Notes under the pieces: model-generated
Seen by the model: the letters and a program-made list of their open reading frames with translations, nothing else
The model's database searches: none
What the model was told of the DNA's origin: nothing
In this document: positions 10,950 to 24,112 of the stretch, one piece after another
Layout of the letters: the number at the start of each line of letters is the position of its first letter
How positions within the stretch are numbered: position 1 is the stretch's first letter
NCBI RefSeq assembly: GCF_000001735.4
Contig: NC_003070.9
Location: forward strand, 9,796,001-9,860,000
Source: Arabidopsis thaliana
Taxonomy: Eukaryota; Streptophyta; Magnoliopsida; Brassicales; Brassicaceae
DNA: 64,000 nucleotides
Direction: 5' to 3'
Translations under genes and position numbers: made by a program

Positions 10950-13900
10950 TGTAACTTTTTTAATTGGTAATATTTACCACATCCGTAAGAAATTTATCTC
11001 ATCAGTAACATTTATTTAGTCAAAAATGCGGTAAAAATTAGCGGTGCCATTACTACAAATCTATTAGTATATTTCTCTCTTTTAATTATTTCATTTTTTA
11101 ATCGTTTTATTTTCCGTTAATATATATGGCGATAATGTAATAGAAAAAGAAAATATCTATGAAGAAAAAAGTAAAAATTACTCCATATATAGTTTTTCTA
11201 TGTACAATATATAAGATTTCACACATATATTATTTGTCATTACAAGTATATCATTGAGTTTTTGTTTAATTATTATTAAGATAATTCTTCTAAGTCTAAA
11301 AAATGATATTGAGATGTTAAGAAATAAAATAAAAGTATAGAAAACATCTAACTTTTTGGAACTAAAACTGTTTCAAAAAAATATCTAACATTTTGCAACA
11401 AAAAGAATATCAAATGTGGACCAAAGCACTTTCTACTGATGGTTTGAATCCAATAAGTATAAAATGGAAGGAAATCCACATATCCATAATGTTAATACTC
11501 TTAAAGTCCACGATTATTATTTTTCAAAAAGAGAAAAGTAGCTATATAAAAGCTGAAATATAAATCTACAAGATAAAAAAAAGAGGGTAGTTAGTGACAC
11601 TAAAAATTAGAGTCAATTAGAGCGGCAAATAAGCTGATTACCAAATTTTAGTACAAAATTGTCAATTTTGATGATGTTTGCAAGTAAACATGGCTGGAGT
11701 TCACTTAACCAACTCCCACCCACATCCAAAAAGTTTCTTTCTCCTTTGAGCTCTTCCGCCATTGAATTAATTTTTTTAATCAAATATATTTTCTTTTTAT
11801 AGTTCTACCAGATTTTACAATAATATATAGTTATGATCGAAAGTCGACATCAAGAAATTTTAGAATACGTCAATGGAGGAAGAGCTCAAAGGAGATATCG
11901 CTTGCATAATGGTCATGGTGAAACGTATTTTAAAATGTTACACCATCCATCTCTACGTCCCACGCACATTCAAATCTGAGGAACACGGTCAGAGACTCAA
12001 AGGACTTTCCATCTACTACAATAACAAAATACTGAAAGTCTGAAACTAACATTTCGATTGCTTCGAAAACAGATATTGTGATTGCATTAGTGATTAGTGT
12101 TTGCTAACTAAAAAACACAGCAAATTCCTACAAACATTTGCAACACTATCCGTTAGGGCTTTACAGTAGTGTTTAAAATTCCAAAATATATTTGACAAAA
12201 TCAGTAAAAAAAATGGTAAGTTTCTTCAGAGATGAATAAAGTGATTTAGCATAATAGACAAAAATCAAGCTGCAAACATAAATAATCTTATTTAAATCAT
12301 GGGACCCTAAAGAGGATTATATACCTAATTAACTTATTTATTACAATAAACTTAAAAAGTTTAGAATAAAAGAATAGTAAATTGAGAAGAGCATGACACT
12401 CCAGTTATAATTATTTAAATGTTAGGCATGGTAGAGAAATAAGGCCAAAACAATTTGGGAGTTACAACGACAAGAGTAGTGTGTATGGTATGCGTGTAAA
12501 GGAACTTTTAACAATGGCACTCACAGAGACCACTGCATGCAATTATGCCTTTCAGCAATTTTATTACTTTTTAAGGGTCACTTTTTCCAGCATAGAAGAT
12601 TTTTGAATTATACTAGTACTTATTTTGTGACTCTGTTATTATTTTGCTTCGTAAAATCAAGTACAATACTCTGGAATTTACGGGTGATGATGTTCACGTC
12701 AATAGTAACATAGCTAGTAATAAGTATTCAACATCTAAGTTTATATAAAAAAACGTCTGCAAAATGCTATTTTTATTTATCAACAACAACCAAAAAATGC
12801 CAATCGATCGTCACTTCTATACCTCCAGGAAAACATTTTTTTGTTTGAAAACGAAACTTCATTTTGTTTTCTTTAATTTTTCAAGCTTCGTTTTGCTCCT
12901 ATATTTGTATTTAATATATACATTCAATTAGTAAATCCTGTTGTGCGTATTTTTTTTTAAAAAAATCTTTAATTTGCTGTTATCTTAGATTAAAATATCA
13001 TTACTATTAATATGAACAAAAGTAATACTCCACTATAGTATTAAGTAGCCAGACTAAGCGATAATCAAAATGGATAAACAGAAACAAACAAGGAGTGCAT
13101 TGCTTACAGCCAATTTGATGCTTCACGCCAAGCTTTCTCCATCTTTCCCAAGGCCAAATCATTTCTCTTTCTTTTTTTTTCCTTTTCATTTTATTCAATT
13201 AAAACTTTTTCCAATCCACCATGCACCCATTTTATTCACTCATCATTCACTTATCCTATTTTTCGACGTGTTTGAAGATAAGGTTAATACTTAATATTAC
13301 CTTAAAATTAAAAAGTAGGAAGTTTAATTTTAAAGGAAAAAAATGTGGCCAGTTTTTTAGAAAATTGCTTTTGTTCATATTAATAGTATATGACATTTTA
13401 TCATTTTTGTTTTTTGGAGAATGTGTAGAAAATGATGTATGACACGCTTTTGGGAACTTTGAGTGTAAGCCAAGTCTTTTAACCTTTTCTCTTATTCTTC
13501 GTCGAAGCTTTTTGACATGTTTTTATACCCAATTATAATTCGAGAAAAAGCTAAATAACTTTCCGATATAAACAAGGAAAAAAGAAAAATGTAGAACTAT
13601 ATAATATTCTTTTTGTATGTATTGAAATAGAAATTCCAAAAACAACAACATAAGACGATGTAACTCATCGAGCCACATGTATCTTGTTGATTCTTAATCA
13701 AGGAAGCGGTATATACACTAATACCTAACGCTACGAGTCTACGACATGCAAATGATTGTTGACTTAATGGATTATTAAGCGATTTTTAGGTTTAATTAAG
13801 CCTTTCTTCCCAATGGTTTCGCTTTTTCCATGTAACTAACGAATCTTTCCATGAACAAGAACGCATCAAATTGATAACATAAACACGTATCACACATATT

Positions 13901-15805
13901 CTTAACTGTGTAAGAAAGATTTGATTTGACAGGATTAGATCATAACATTCTTATATTCAATACGATGTCAAATTACTTTTTGAATAACGTTTTGTGTTTT
14001 CTAGCCTAGCTGGATGGTTGTCAAAAGAGATATAATTGCTCATTGACACACGTTGGACGTCGTTTATGAACGTAGGTATCGCGGAGAGAAAAAGAGAGAG
14101 ATTATGGATGATATGAATGATGATGATGATGGGGTCAAAGGTAACAGTGTTCCCCACTTGAGAATGTCGCCGGAAATTACTCCTATTCGTTCCTACACCA
14201 TTCCTCTGAGAACAGAAGTCACCATATCATTTTAAAATTCTCAATATTTATTTTCCAAATATTTTTTCGTAAATTATTCAACCAAAAATATTGAACCTAA
14301 CACATAACAGACAACTCCGTGATCACGCCCATTTTTCAATTGCGGAAGTCTTTGGTTAGTAATTGTTACTGCGACAACGTCTTTTCTTACCGCGGTAACA
14401 ATAGGCCAACCATTCAATCTTGGTAAATCAATGTTAAACAAAACTACATAACAAGAAAAGCGAGAACTTGCTCATCATGATCGCATATCAAAATTTGTGC
14501 TGTGGGGAAAATTTTATATGAATAACCATTTTGTTGGGAACTGAAAACAGAGAAAAAAAATGAAAAAGGGAAAGAGACAGAGTCCATTTGGTCTGAAACT
14601 CAAAAACAACTTTTGCCTTTATGGGTTGGCTAAAGGAGTGGGAATGGCCCATCCCCACCCTCTCACGTCTTGTCTCTTGTATCCCTATTTTCTCATTATC
14701 CTCTTAATAATTACAAATGGAATTGGAAACACTAACTAATCTGACCCTTTGTTTGTGTCTTCTTCTCTTGTTTTCTTGTCCCAATGTCTTTTGGCCTATA
14801 TTCACTTATTGTGAACAATTATTAGTTTACTTAAAGTTCATTTAAACTTTTGACTCTCCATCGTTAGTTGTATGTTAAACATGTAGGGATTAGATAACCT
14901 ACGTTAAGGTAATTATATGATCAAAACAAAACTATAGCATGACTTATGATATGATTACTAAAGAAAGGTACCCCAACCAAGTGTGTTACTCTTGTACAAT
15001 TGAATGTGATTATTCCCACTCGCAGAGATATTTGGGTTTTATATGTTCTTACTTAGTAAACTTATATATGATTATAAGTTAAACTAATACTGATTCAAAC
15101 AATCCTAATGTTTATTCTAACCCTAAATAAATAAATAACGCTATTTAATCTATATATAGTTTTCCCAACCTGTTTTCCCATATCCATATCAAGAACCAAG
15201 ATCCAATACACCTTTTAAAGCCCTACTTAAAGTATAGAAAATATTGGTTTCTGTTTTCAAAAATATTATGTAAGAGGAAGAGAAAGATAGAGGGGTAGGT
15301 CAAAAGGAAAAAAAAGGCTTTGAATTTTTAATGTAACATTGAAACGGTAACAAGTGTATGTGTCTTTTTTGTATGGTAGTAGTGTTGGGAATTGTTAAAT
15401 CGAAGAGAGAACATGCATGCATATGAATAAAAATAACAAAAATAGTTAATAATTTAGTGTGTTTGTTAGAGATGATTAATCGGCCCTCTAAGCCATCTAA
15501 GTGCATCTCATGTCAACCTTTCTTTCATATGGCGTGTGACTTTGACCCTTTTTATAACTACTAGTTTCGGTCTTCTTGGATTCAAGTTCCCTTTGAATAG
15601 TTCAGTTAAAGGAACTATAGTGCCAAGTTTGATTTTGATTTCATTTGGATATACATGGATTCTCTTCGTTACGTGACAAGCTTCCAAAGAAGAAAGTGAC
15701 AAACAATAAAGGACGTATACATACACTATGCCCTCTGATTCTCTACAGTATAGTCTTTAGATGGTTGTGACAAAAAGGAAAATAAATACGGATTGACACT
15801 AACAC
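10950..15805. other. Long AT-rich intergenic region without a supportable gene
   Basis: Nearly 5 kb between the SCPL45 promoter and a Harbinger-type element. Short frames at 13007-13442, 13957-14235 and 15300-15726 lack domains, splice support and coding bias; the 14053-14235 frame is mostly a GAT/GAC-rich acidic stretch. No tRNA, rRNA or clear miRNA foldback was recognised. The strand is mostly A/T with short homopolymers. Confidence 0.6.
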
Positions 15806-15808
15806 TTA

Positions 15809-16626
15809 GAGCATGTCCATTGCAGGGACCTTACAAGTTTCTTAAGAGAATCCTAATGAAAAGAAGCAAAAAAATAAATCAAAATTGACTAATTAACCAA
15901 GGTGCGAACCTTGAATAAGGTATTTTTGGGTGAGTAAGGTTCGCTGACGTGGCACTATATCATTGGAGGACCAATAAAACAAAACAAGTTTTTTTCCTTT
16001 TTTCTTTCTCTCCTCTCTCTTGGTTTCGTATAGAGTTTCTGAGCTTTGGTTTATGTTCAAATTTGTGTTTGATCTGTTGGTTTTTAAGATAAAAATGTGA
16101 CCCTTTTGCTGCTTATTCACTTCTCATTAGCATTACAACGGATTGGTGACACAAAATAATTGGTTCTAGGTTTATGTTTATGCTCTTTTGTTTGCTCATT
16201 TAGTTGATGTTATCAAATAATTGGTTCTAGGTACGTGCTTTCATTTAAGTTCATGACAGTGTCTTGAGCTGGAGATAGATTATTCTATGTTCTTCCTTTG
16301 GTGACAATTTCATTAATAGACCTCTCATCTCGGACTTTAGTTTCCTCTTGGAAGCCTTTTGATTTGTATTCTTTTTTTCTTTTTTTTTGCTTTTATGTCA
16401 TCATATATGTTTACAATTTGTAATATTTTCTAATAACTTTTAAGTTTTATCAAATAAATTATTTTAAAAATATTTTTGCTTTTTAAAGAAATTTTCATAA
16501 GGACTCCACCATTGGATAACAAAAAATTTAGAGACTCAACAAAAACTCTAAACTTTAAAATTACCAAAATATATTATTAAAAAATGTTAAGGATTTTTTA
16601 TAAGGATTCAATCAATGGGCATGCTC
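15809..16626. mobile_element. Non-autonomous PIF/Harbinger (Tourist-like) DNA transposon
   Basis: The left end reads GAGCATGTCCATTG and the right end is its near-perfect inverse, CAATGGGCATGCTC (13 of 14 matching). The direct repeat TTA flanks both sides (15806-15808 and 16627-16629). A three-base TTA/TAA target duplication plus GAGCAT..CCATTG termini is typical of plant Harbinger elements. The 818 bp interior has no transposase-like frame. A short direct repeat, AATAATTGGTTCTAGGT, occurs twice inside (about 16156 and 16216). Family name not determined. Confidence 0.8.
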
Positions 16627-16629
16627 TTA

Positions 16630-17218
16630 TCTTTTGGTTTCTTCTTGTTACATCGTTTTTGGGGGTTCCAAATATTTACAAGACTTAATATAATCCATTT
16701 AGACTGCTCAAAACCACTATCCACCATGAGCCAACTCGTGTAGCCCGCATTATTTTAGCATCAACATTTGTAGCCTTAACTCGTCTCATGGTAGGGTAAT
16801 TTATGCCCAATCCACGGGTTCTCGACCCAATCGACACTCAAAAATAATAGTCCAAAGGGTTTGCATTTCTTTGTCGTCACTTTTCTATATTTTAAAAAAA
16901 TATTCAAGTTTAAGATTTTAGTCAGGCCATTAAAACAAACTTAGAACTCTGCCATTGGTAATATCGAAAACCCTTTGATTCCACTTGCTCATCAGAAATA
17001 TCATAAAGGATATTATCATGATTCATGAAAAATACAAGGCAATATCAAAGTAAAGAGACGGTCCATTCTATAGTGTTGCAAAAAGGGTTCTTTTATCATA
17101 ATCAAAATGCAAATCGATGGGGTAATTGTTGATTGTTCCATGGTTTCATCCACATGAATCCATATTACCACAGTTTTTTGTAAACGTCTCCTAATGCGAT
17201 TTACGATATGTCAAATGA
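16630..17218. other. Spacer with the 3' UTR of the otubain gene
   Basis: About 590 bp, AT-rich. The part nearest 17218 must hold the 3' UTR and poly(A) signals of the minus-strand deubiquitinase gene. No other feature seen. Confidence 0.5.
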
Positions 17219-19143
17219 TCATTTCCCCACATTGTCTGATACCTGTAACAACACAATCATTAAATTTAATCCACGTCGAATCTAAAAGGAAGAGAGGTCA
17301 TATGGCGATTTCGTGTTTATATACCTTACAAGATGGCTTGGGGTAGAGGATATCGTAATGGCCTGGACGATACAGCAAGGTTATAAATGGAGCAGAAGCT
17401 TCTTCATCTTTCTCATTGGTAATGCCCACAGGAACAAAGTCATGATGATTCACAGTGACGCCCCCACTATCACATGAGCTACGGTCAAGATACACAACAC
17501 GGATTGCAACACCAAGTGCGTCCGACAAAGCAGTTATGTGAATATGGTCACTCTCTTCCCCCATTGGTTCGACCGAGGACTTGCAAAACTATAACAATGT
17601 AGTGTTAATATCTTGCATTCACCTATGCTCTAATAATCTATGAGGAGGTATTCAGAACTTTCAACAGAATCTTTAGTTTAAACATAAGTGCAAGAGACTT
17701 AACGTCTCACAACGCTGACTAATCAGAGATAAAGCAAGCAAGTTTGGAAGGACATTAAAATTGACAGAGATATCACAGAGACGGAAAAATAAAATTTCAA
17801 ACATATCACCAAATGGCCTGAATTCCAAAACAGAGTAAGCGTGTGTACAAACCTGATCCACTGTTGCATTTGATAAGCCTGTTATAAAAGGCTCGAAAAA
17901 ATCGGCACGCGTTCGTATATCACCAGCAGTAACAAACCTAAAGAACATTACAACTGAGACAACAAAAATTTGTCAAAACTATGTACCATTGGATATGCAT
18001 CGCCAGAGAAAATTAGAGTAACTTACTGTAATCTGAGACTGACTGATCTCTACTTCTGTTAACCAGCTCATCGTAGCTGTAAGAGAAAGATATTTGCAAA
18101 AAGGATGAGATACAACGAGAAGAGACTTGTGCCATTTCATGAAAGTCAGAACTTATCCACACGAAAACAGAAATCAAAATTAAATGCCAATTAAAAAGCC
18201 ATCTGGATAAACAGTTCTCTACCTTATAGACTCTTCAGTTCCTTGGAGAATGTCATCTAGTTGCTCAAGGAACAACTGTATTTTCAAGAAAGATGAAATT
18301 GAGTATTGGTGGTGATCTTACCAGATTTAAAAAGCAGACACAATAGAAAACAGAAAAAGGTGGTCGATTTACCGCAAAGAAGTCCTCAAATGTAAAATCT
18401 GTATAACCTAAGTTTTGCAGAGTCTTTCTACATTTCTCAACATTGACCTTGATACGATCGACTTCAGCACGATCTTGTGATTCCAATATATGCTCCTACG
18501 AAACAAAGCAGAGAAAACAACAGCAACTTTAACTAAAGATACAATCCACGTCTAACCAAAATAACAAAGTTCAAAACCAACTACACAAACAAGAGCTAGG
18601 CAAAATAGAAGACATTCTGAGAACATACAAGGTAAGAGAACATAAAACTTCGGAAGAAGCAATTTCCATCTCCTCTTGTTCGCCGGATTCCGATATATTG
18701 ACTGTCCAGTATCTACAAGCATTGCAAACATGATAATTCAAAAAGACTGAAAGCAACAAACCACGAAAAAGATAACAGAGCAGAAAGTAACCTTAATCTT
18801 CTCCAGCAAAATGGGACTCCCTGATTGATACTCTGCAGCTAAACTAGACAGAGGTTCCTGCACATCATTGAACCAAAACAATCAACCTTTTTAACTTCTT
18901 TCGATAAATAAACAGAGCAAGATAACACGTAGAAGCCAAAAAACGAATAATATGAAACAGAAGATCAATTTTAATATTGGCTCTGACCTTATCACCAACA
19001 TAAGGAACTTTAGCAGCTTCTTCTTCTTGAAAAGATGGTTGATCTTCCACTGATGAACAATTTCCCCATTCTTCACCCTTAATTGCTGAAATCGATGCAG
19101 CTACTTCCGCTTCATCCTTCACCATATCAATCTGATTCTGCAT
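17219..19143 (-). CDS. OTUB1: Otubain-like ubiquitin thioesterase (OTU cysteine protease), 9 coding exons
   Basis: Exons 19143-18988, 18857-18792, 18712-18629, 18495-18373, 18275-18223, 18076-18027, 17953-17853, 17588-17325 and 17242-17219 give 306 aa. The catalytic site is RGDGNCFF with Asp89 and Cys92; the C-terminal catalytic His is in RPGHYDILY (about His288). An acidic N-terminus (residues 10-45) precedes the peptidase C65 domain. Otubains cleave isopeptide bonds in ubiquitin chains, generally preferring K48 linkages, in cytosol and nucleus. The ATG is at 19143; the sequence CTTTGTTTGTAG|ATC near 19195 looks like the acceptor of a leader intron, so transcription probably begins beyond 19400. 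Retaining the last intron would replace the tail VSDNVGK by VYKHEIAI. The locus is probably At1g28120. Confidence 0.93.
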
Positions 19144-19559
19144 CTTCACTACTTCACTAAACTCTCTTCCTAGCTTATTATTAGCTTGATCTACAAACAC
19201 ACAATTCAAATCCGATTTGAAACAAACGACTCAAGATTCTATCAACTGATCCTCAATTCAACGATAATTCAATCTGAATACTGATAACGAGTTTGTTGAT
19301 CAACAATTCACAAATCTGACAATCAAACAAATACGAATCCAAGAATCTTAAGATAAGGAGAGAAACGGGGAAATCGATGGCGGAGGATTTACCAGAAACG
19401 AAGATCGATTGAAGAAAAGATTGGATTGTGAATAATTGAGATCGTTTGCGACCTAAATTGAAGCAGGTTGGGACTTGGGAACCAACACTAAGCAATGGGG
19501 AAGGAGGAAGAGTGATGATGATGAAAAAGATTTCTCAAATCGGGGAAACCATCAATTTT

Positions 19560-20210
19560 GATTGGAGGGGTATAAATGGTAAGATACGTTTCGCTTTTTC
19601 CCAAAGTACTTAATTTTTTATATTTAATTTTTTATTTTTCTCTACACGAATCAGGAAAAAAGTCGAATCGTTTTTGGACCATAAAAAGTTAAAATGACGG
19701 TAGAGCTTAAAATGGGCCTAAATATTTTGGCCCAACAATAATCTGAACTTTGCTTAGTCACTAGAGTTTTGTTTTCTTTTTCTTTACAAACTGACCATAA
19801 ACAAAGTGAATCAAAACTACCTAATTTATTAAGATAAACGATTTGTTTGTTTATCAAAACTACGTAATTTATCAAGATAAACAATAAACAAAGGAGATGA
19901 CAAAAAAAAAAAAAAAATTAACAAAGGAAGTTTACCAAAAAGTATTTCAATAGTAAAAAATGATTTTAAAACAAAATAAAAATTGACAAATAAAAACATT
20001 AACTAATTAAACACTTCAAATTTTAGAAAGAGATCCATCAAGCCAAGAGTACAAATATTTGTCTTAAAATAAGAAGTCGAAAGAGTTGAATAACCATTCA
20101 TATTATTTTTTAATATTTGAGATAAATAAGTTGGAAAACTCATTCAACACATTTAACCAAAAACAATACAAAAAATAATATATATATATATAGAAAATTT
20201 GTTCAACTTA
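19560..20210. other. AT-rich spacer between otubain promoter and Helitron
   Basis: About 650 bp, very AT-rich, with an A-run near 19902-19918 and a TA-rich stretch (20178-20192) next to the presumed Helitron 5' terminus. No gene seen. Confidence 0.5.
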
Positions 20211-20351
20211 TCCTACTATATTATTTGGGAAGTACATTTTAAATGTAACCTTAACTTTTATAAGTAATTACATAGGTATGCCATTAGAAATAAAATTTTA
20301 AAGAGTAAATTAATTTATCTCTTTAAGGATTAAAAAGTCAAATACTAATTT

Positions 20352-20540
20352 AATTAATTAAATTTAATTAAAAAACGAAATATATTATTATTTTCCAAAA
20401 ATAATAACCAATCAAAATCAACATATAAGATTTGATATCTAAATTTTAATTAATTTAATTTAATTAGAAAAACGAAATACATTATTAATTTCCAAAAAAG
20501 TAACCAATTAAAATCAACAAATTAGATTTGATATCTAAAT
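20352..20540. repeat. Tandem duplication of about 94 bp inside the Helitron
   Basis: Two adjacent copies (about 20352-20445 and 20446-20540) share, in order, an AATTTAATT-rich head, AACGAAATA, TTTCCAAAAA, AACCAAT, AAAATCAACA and GATTTGATATCTAAATT. Copy 2 differs by scattered substitutions and small indels. It is non-coding. Confidence 0.7.
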
Positions 20541-21120
20541 TATCATATTAATTTTTTATTAATTATTATAGTTCACTTCTCATCTTTATATGATTCTATT
20601 TTTGCCGAAAAATAATATCATCATTATAAAAAAATAATTAGAGTTTTTTCGCATATGCCATATTTTGAATTTTTAAAAACGAATATAAACTATTCAATAC
20701 ATGAAAAAATATTATAACGGAAGAAAAATAGATTTAAGAAAACTTTCTACTGAGTAACGGATCATAATTTGAAATATTTCTATTCAATTTCACACATATT
20801 ATAATGAAAATTTATAATCTTATATACTACAGTAATTAATAACATATTAGATGTGATTCAATTTTTAATACAAGCTGAAAAATCCTAGAATTGACGGGTT
20901 TAGATCGATATTAATACAAGATGATATACTACATGTGAAACTCTTAAATTAACAATCAAACTACAAGTGTATAATCTTAAACACTAAACAATATAGATAA
21001 TATCAACAAAATATATACAACTCACAGATTACTATACATTTAAAATCAAATAAAATAATATCATATATATTTAAATCATCTTTACAATAAAAGTTTTTAG
21101 TTTAACTAAAGTATAAGCCT

Positions 21121-21150
21121 ACCTGCGGTATACTGCAGGTTAATAACTAG
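21121..21150 (+). repeat. Internal Helitron-like 3' terminus
   Basis: ACCTGCGGTATACTGCAGGT forms a six-base stem (ACCTGC/GCAGGT) and is followed by TAATAACTAG, the same layout as the terminus at 22245-22273. The next base is A, not the expected T, so it may be a decayed or truncated end. Confidence 0.5.
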
Positions 21151-23812
21151 ATTATAGGGCTTATTGGATCTAAAGACGGGTCATCAAAGATTTCCTAAAC
21201 TGAAGCAAAATATACTGAATATTCAAATATCTATCTGTTACCAAATTATAAACAAATAAGTTCGTAAAACAATTTAATATTTTATATACGAAATCAATTA
21301 AATCTTAATCACATAAAAATTAGCACAAAAAAAAGTATTCAATAATTAAAAAATTATCAAATCTCTGTGTTATATAAGTTTTGATACTATATTCGAATAA
21401 AGTGTAATATACCTTTTCAATTTGTATTATTTAACTAATTTAAGCTAACTAATATAGTTGCTAATCTTATACCTATCAAAACCGACTATCGTTTCTTATC
21501 TCTATAGTATTTTTGCAAGATTTTTTTGGTGGATTTGGATAAAAGTGCATTCGGGTCATATGGTACAGTCTCCTATTAAATAAATATGGTGCACTCATTT
21601 GTTATTAGCTAAAATATTTAGATTATAATTCAGAGTCATATCATTAATAAAATAAATGGCTTTTTGGCAAGACGGATTTGGATGGACGGGTTTTTGAATC
21701 AACATTAATAAAAAAGTAAAATATAATTAATCCACAATTTCAATACGGATTAAATCTTTAATTTATTATATTTTAAGACCACTAATATTAAACATATCAA
21801 ATCATCCTAATTTAGAAAAGGTTATATAAAACCAAAAATGTTATGTGGTATGTATAATGTTATTATATATAAAATTAAACTATAAAATATAAATGTATTA
21901 GAAAATGATACAATTTGCAAAACTTTTATATATAAAAAATAATTCTTAAATTTTAAAAATTACTATTTTAAAAAAAATTACGGGACGGGTAAAAAAATTA
22001 CAGAACGGGTTTTATTTTGGAATTGGGTTATATGGTAGATGTATTTGAATCAATATTTATAAAATTTTAAAATATGTTTAATATGCTGTTTTAATAGGGG
22101 TTAAAACTTCAAATTTTTAACAATTGTCTCATGGATTCGTGGTATAGCGTTACTTAATAACAATTATAAACTGTAAAATATAAATATTTTATAAAATTAA
22201 AATTTACAAGTTTTAATATATATTACTTTAAAAAAATAAATTGTCCCGCGGTATATCGCGGGTTAAAATCTAGTTCATCTACTATTTTGTAGAGGAATGA
22301 GCAGAATAATGTCCAATTTTTTGTTCAGATTAATTTTTTCCAATCATTTATCTACATGCAACTATTTGCACCTTTTTTTTTCTACGTAATTATATGCTAT
22401 GTTCAACAGTCTATCAAATATCAAAAGAAACGTGAAGACTAGAAGTTTTCGGTCAGATTTGCGACTTTCATAAATATCATATCAACATAATTTCTGTTCT
22501 AGGAAAAGATATCGGTGATAGGATTAAATTTTAATTGGTAAAAACTTCGGTTTAGCGATTTTTATTTATATTTTTTTTGTTTTCTAAAAATATAATTATA
22601 GCTGACATATGTAATTTCATCTCTTTTTGATAAATTTCATTAGACGAAAGAAAGTACACTTAAACTTTGACATAAAAATGTGATCGCGATGTGTGGATGT
22701 TTATCTAAATATAATTGTTGCGATTAGACAGTTGACAAGAAGGAGATTTCTCTTTCTTTTTTGTGTGGCTTTAGAAGTTTTCCAATACCCTAACGTTAGT
22801 TTTCAAAATCACCAGATTGTGTTTTTTTCCAATTCTAGCAAAACATGCATACATATAACACGATCACGTTTAGACATGATTAGGATAGTTGTTATTTTTT
22901 TGAATATGATAACTGATGAGGATAGTTTGTGGAGTTTTACGACTAATTATACAGTTAGACGACGAGCTTGAAAATCTGGATGGTTTCGTCTCTTAGTTTG
23001 TGTGATTGTGTAGAACTTCAGTTCATTTCTAATATTTTATTATAAAAAGAAAGAAAGCAGTTTCATTGGATCCAAATAGTTTCGTAGTTTTACTATGTTC
23101 CGAGTCCAACAAGTTAAATCACTCCCGAGAAAGTCTAGAGTGCTGAAAAAGTCCTCTTGCCTAACTCTTTTGCATAATGACAAAACGTAAGCTCTGACAA
23201 ATAGAGTAATCTATGTTATGGTTTTGTCTAATTATGTAATGTTTATATATTCGTTTGTGGTTTTGAGATGTTTAAAGGCCAACCGAAACAACATGTTCTA
23301 TTACATCTCGTCAACCAAATTATATTTCTTTCACATGCACCCTAATTCTAGATTACTATTTAATTGTGATTTTCGTCTTGTTAGAAGACAAAGTAATAAT
23401 ACGATTTTAATTAAAGAAAAAAACTATAAGTTTTTACCTTTTTTCTTTATCTTTCCATGATGGAGCGCATGGGCAAACGACTAAATAACCTTAAACTTAT
23501 GCCACATTTTTTAAAAAACATTGATCAACTAATTATTGGTCACTACGCCCTAAGAAAAATTATTGGTTTCTGCATTAATGCAACATTTTTTAAAGTCTAG
23601 TTGTCGGAACTATGTTTGACCCGATTGAATTAGTTTAGTGTTTGAACCCACTTGGATCAAGTGTCATAAGAAAAAAAAAACATATTTAGTGTTAGATTTA
23701 TCCGGAGGTTCTACAGATTTTAATAAGTATTAAAGTGAGAGCCGGTTGTTAGTATTACCGACTAATTAGGACATAAATCACAAACTTGTGACTTAAGTGT
23801 GATACATGGCTT

Positions 23813-24112
23813 TGACCAACAAAGAAACATAACTGGACCCAGCCAATTGAGTAAAATCGAAGATATATATATGTACTTAACATTATCTTCAACATTTGCC
23901 CATACTTTAAAGCATAAACATTTACCTTTCATGGGGATTACATTTTTAAGTCTATAGCTATATCCATTATTCAGTTATGTGCATAAATCAGCTTCTTCTT
24001 CTTCTTCTTTTGTAACTAAAGCATGCATAATAAGAAAGCCGATATTGGACATAGACCAACAAAGCTATGTAATTGGAATGATCAGCCAATTAGGTAACAC
24101 ATCAAAGAAAAG
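23813..24112. repeat. Imperfect direct duplication, copies about 240 bp apart
   Basis: GACCAACAAAG...CAGCCAATT..GTAA...ATCAAAGA-like phrases occur at about 23815-23862 and again at 24053-24108, in the same order and orientation. The copies differ by small indels. It is probably a remnant of a local duplication or of a transposon; no terminal repeats were found. Confidence 0.45.

Larger units (their letters stand above)
20211..22273 (+). mobile_element. Non-autonomous Helitron (ATREP-like), possibly two joined units
   Basis: The left end, TCCTACTATATTATTTGGG, begins with TC after an A; the right end is a GC-rich hairpin CCCGCGGTATATCGCGGG (22245-22262), then GGTTAAAAT and terminal CTAG (22270-22273) followed by T. 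TC...hairpin...CTAG inserted between A and T is the Helitron hallmark. The element is about 2.06 kb, extremely AT-rich, with no Rep/helicase coding. A second hairpin-plus-CTAG terminus lies inside at 21121-21150, suggesting a composite. Phrases such as GACGGG...GGGTTATATGGTAG in its 3' half recur in the second Helitron near 40.3-41.6 kb. Confidence 0.72.

Noticed and set aside
15893..16120. 75-codon minus-strand frame as a gene
   Set aside because: It lies wholly inside the Harbinger-type element and shows no transposase similarity.
22693..22971. 92-codon frame as a small gene in the 7 kb gap
   Set aside because: Composition is that expected of random AT-rich DNA, and there is no promoter, splice or domain support.
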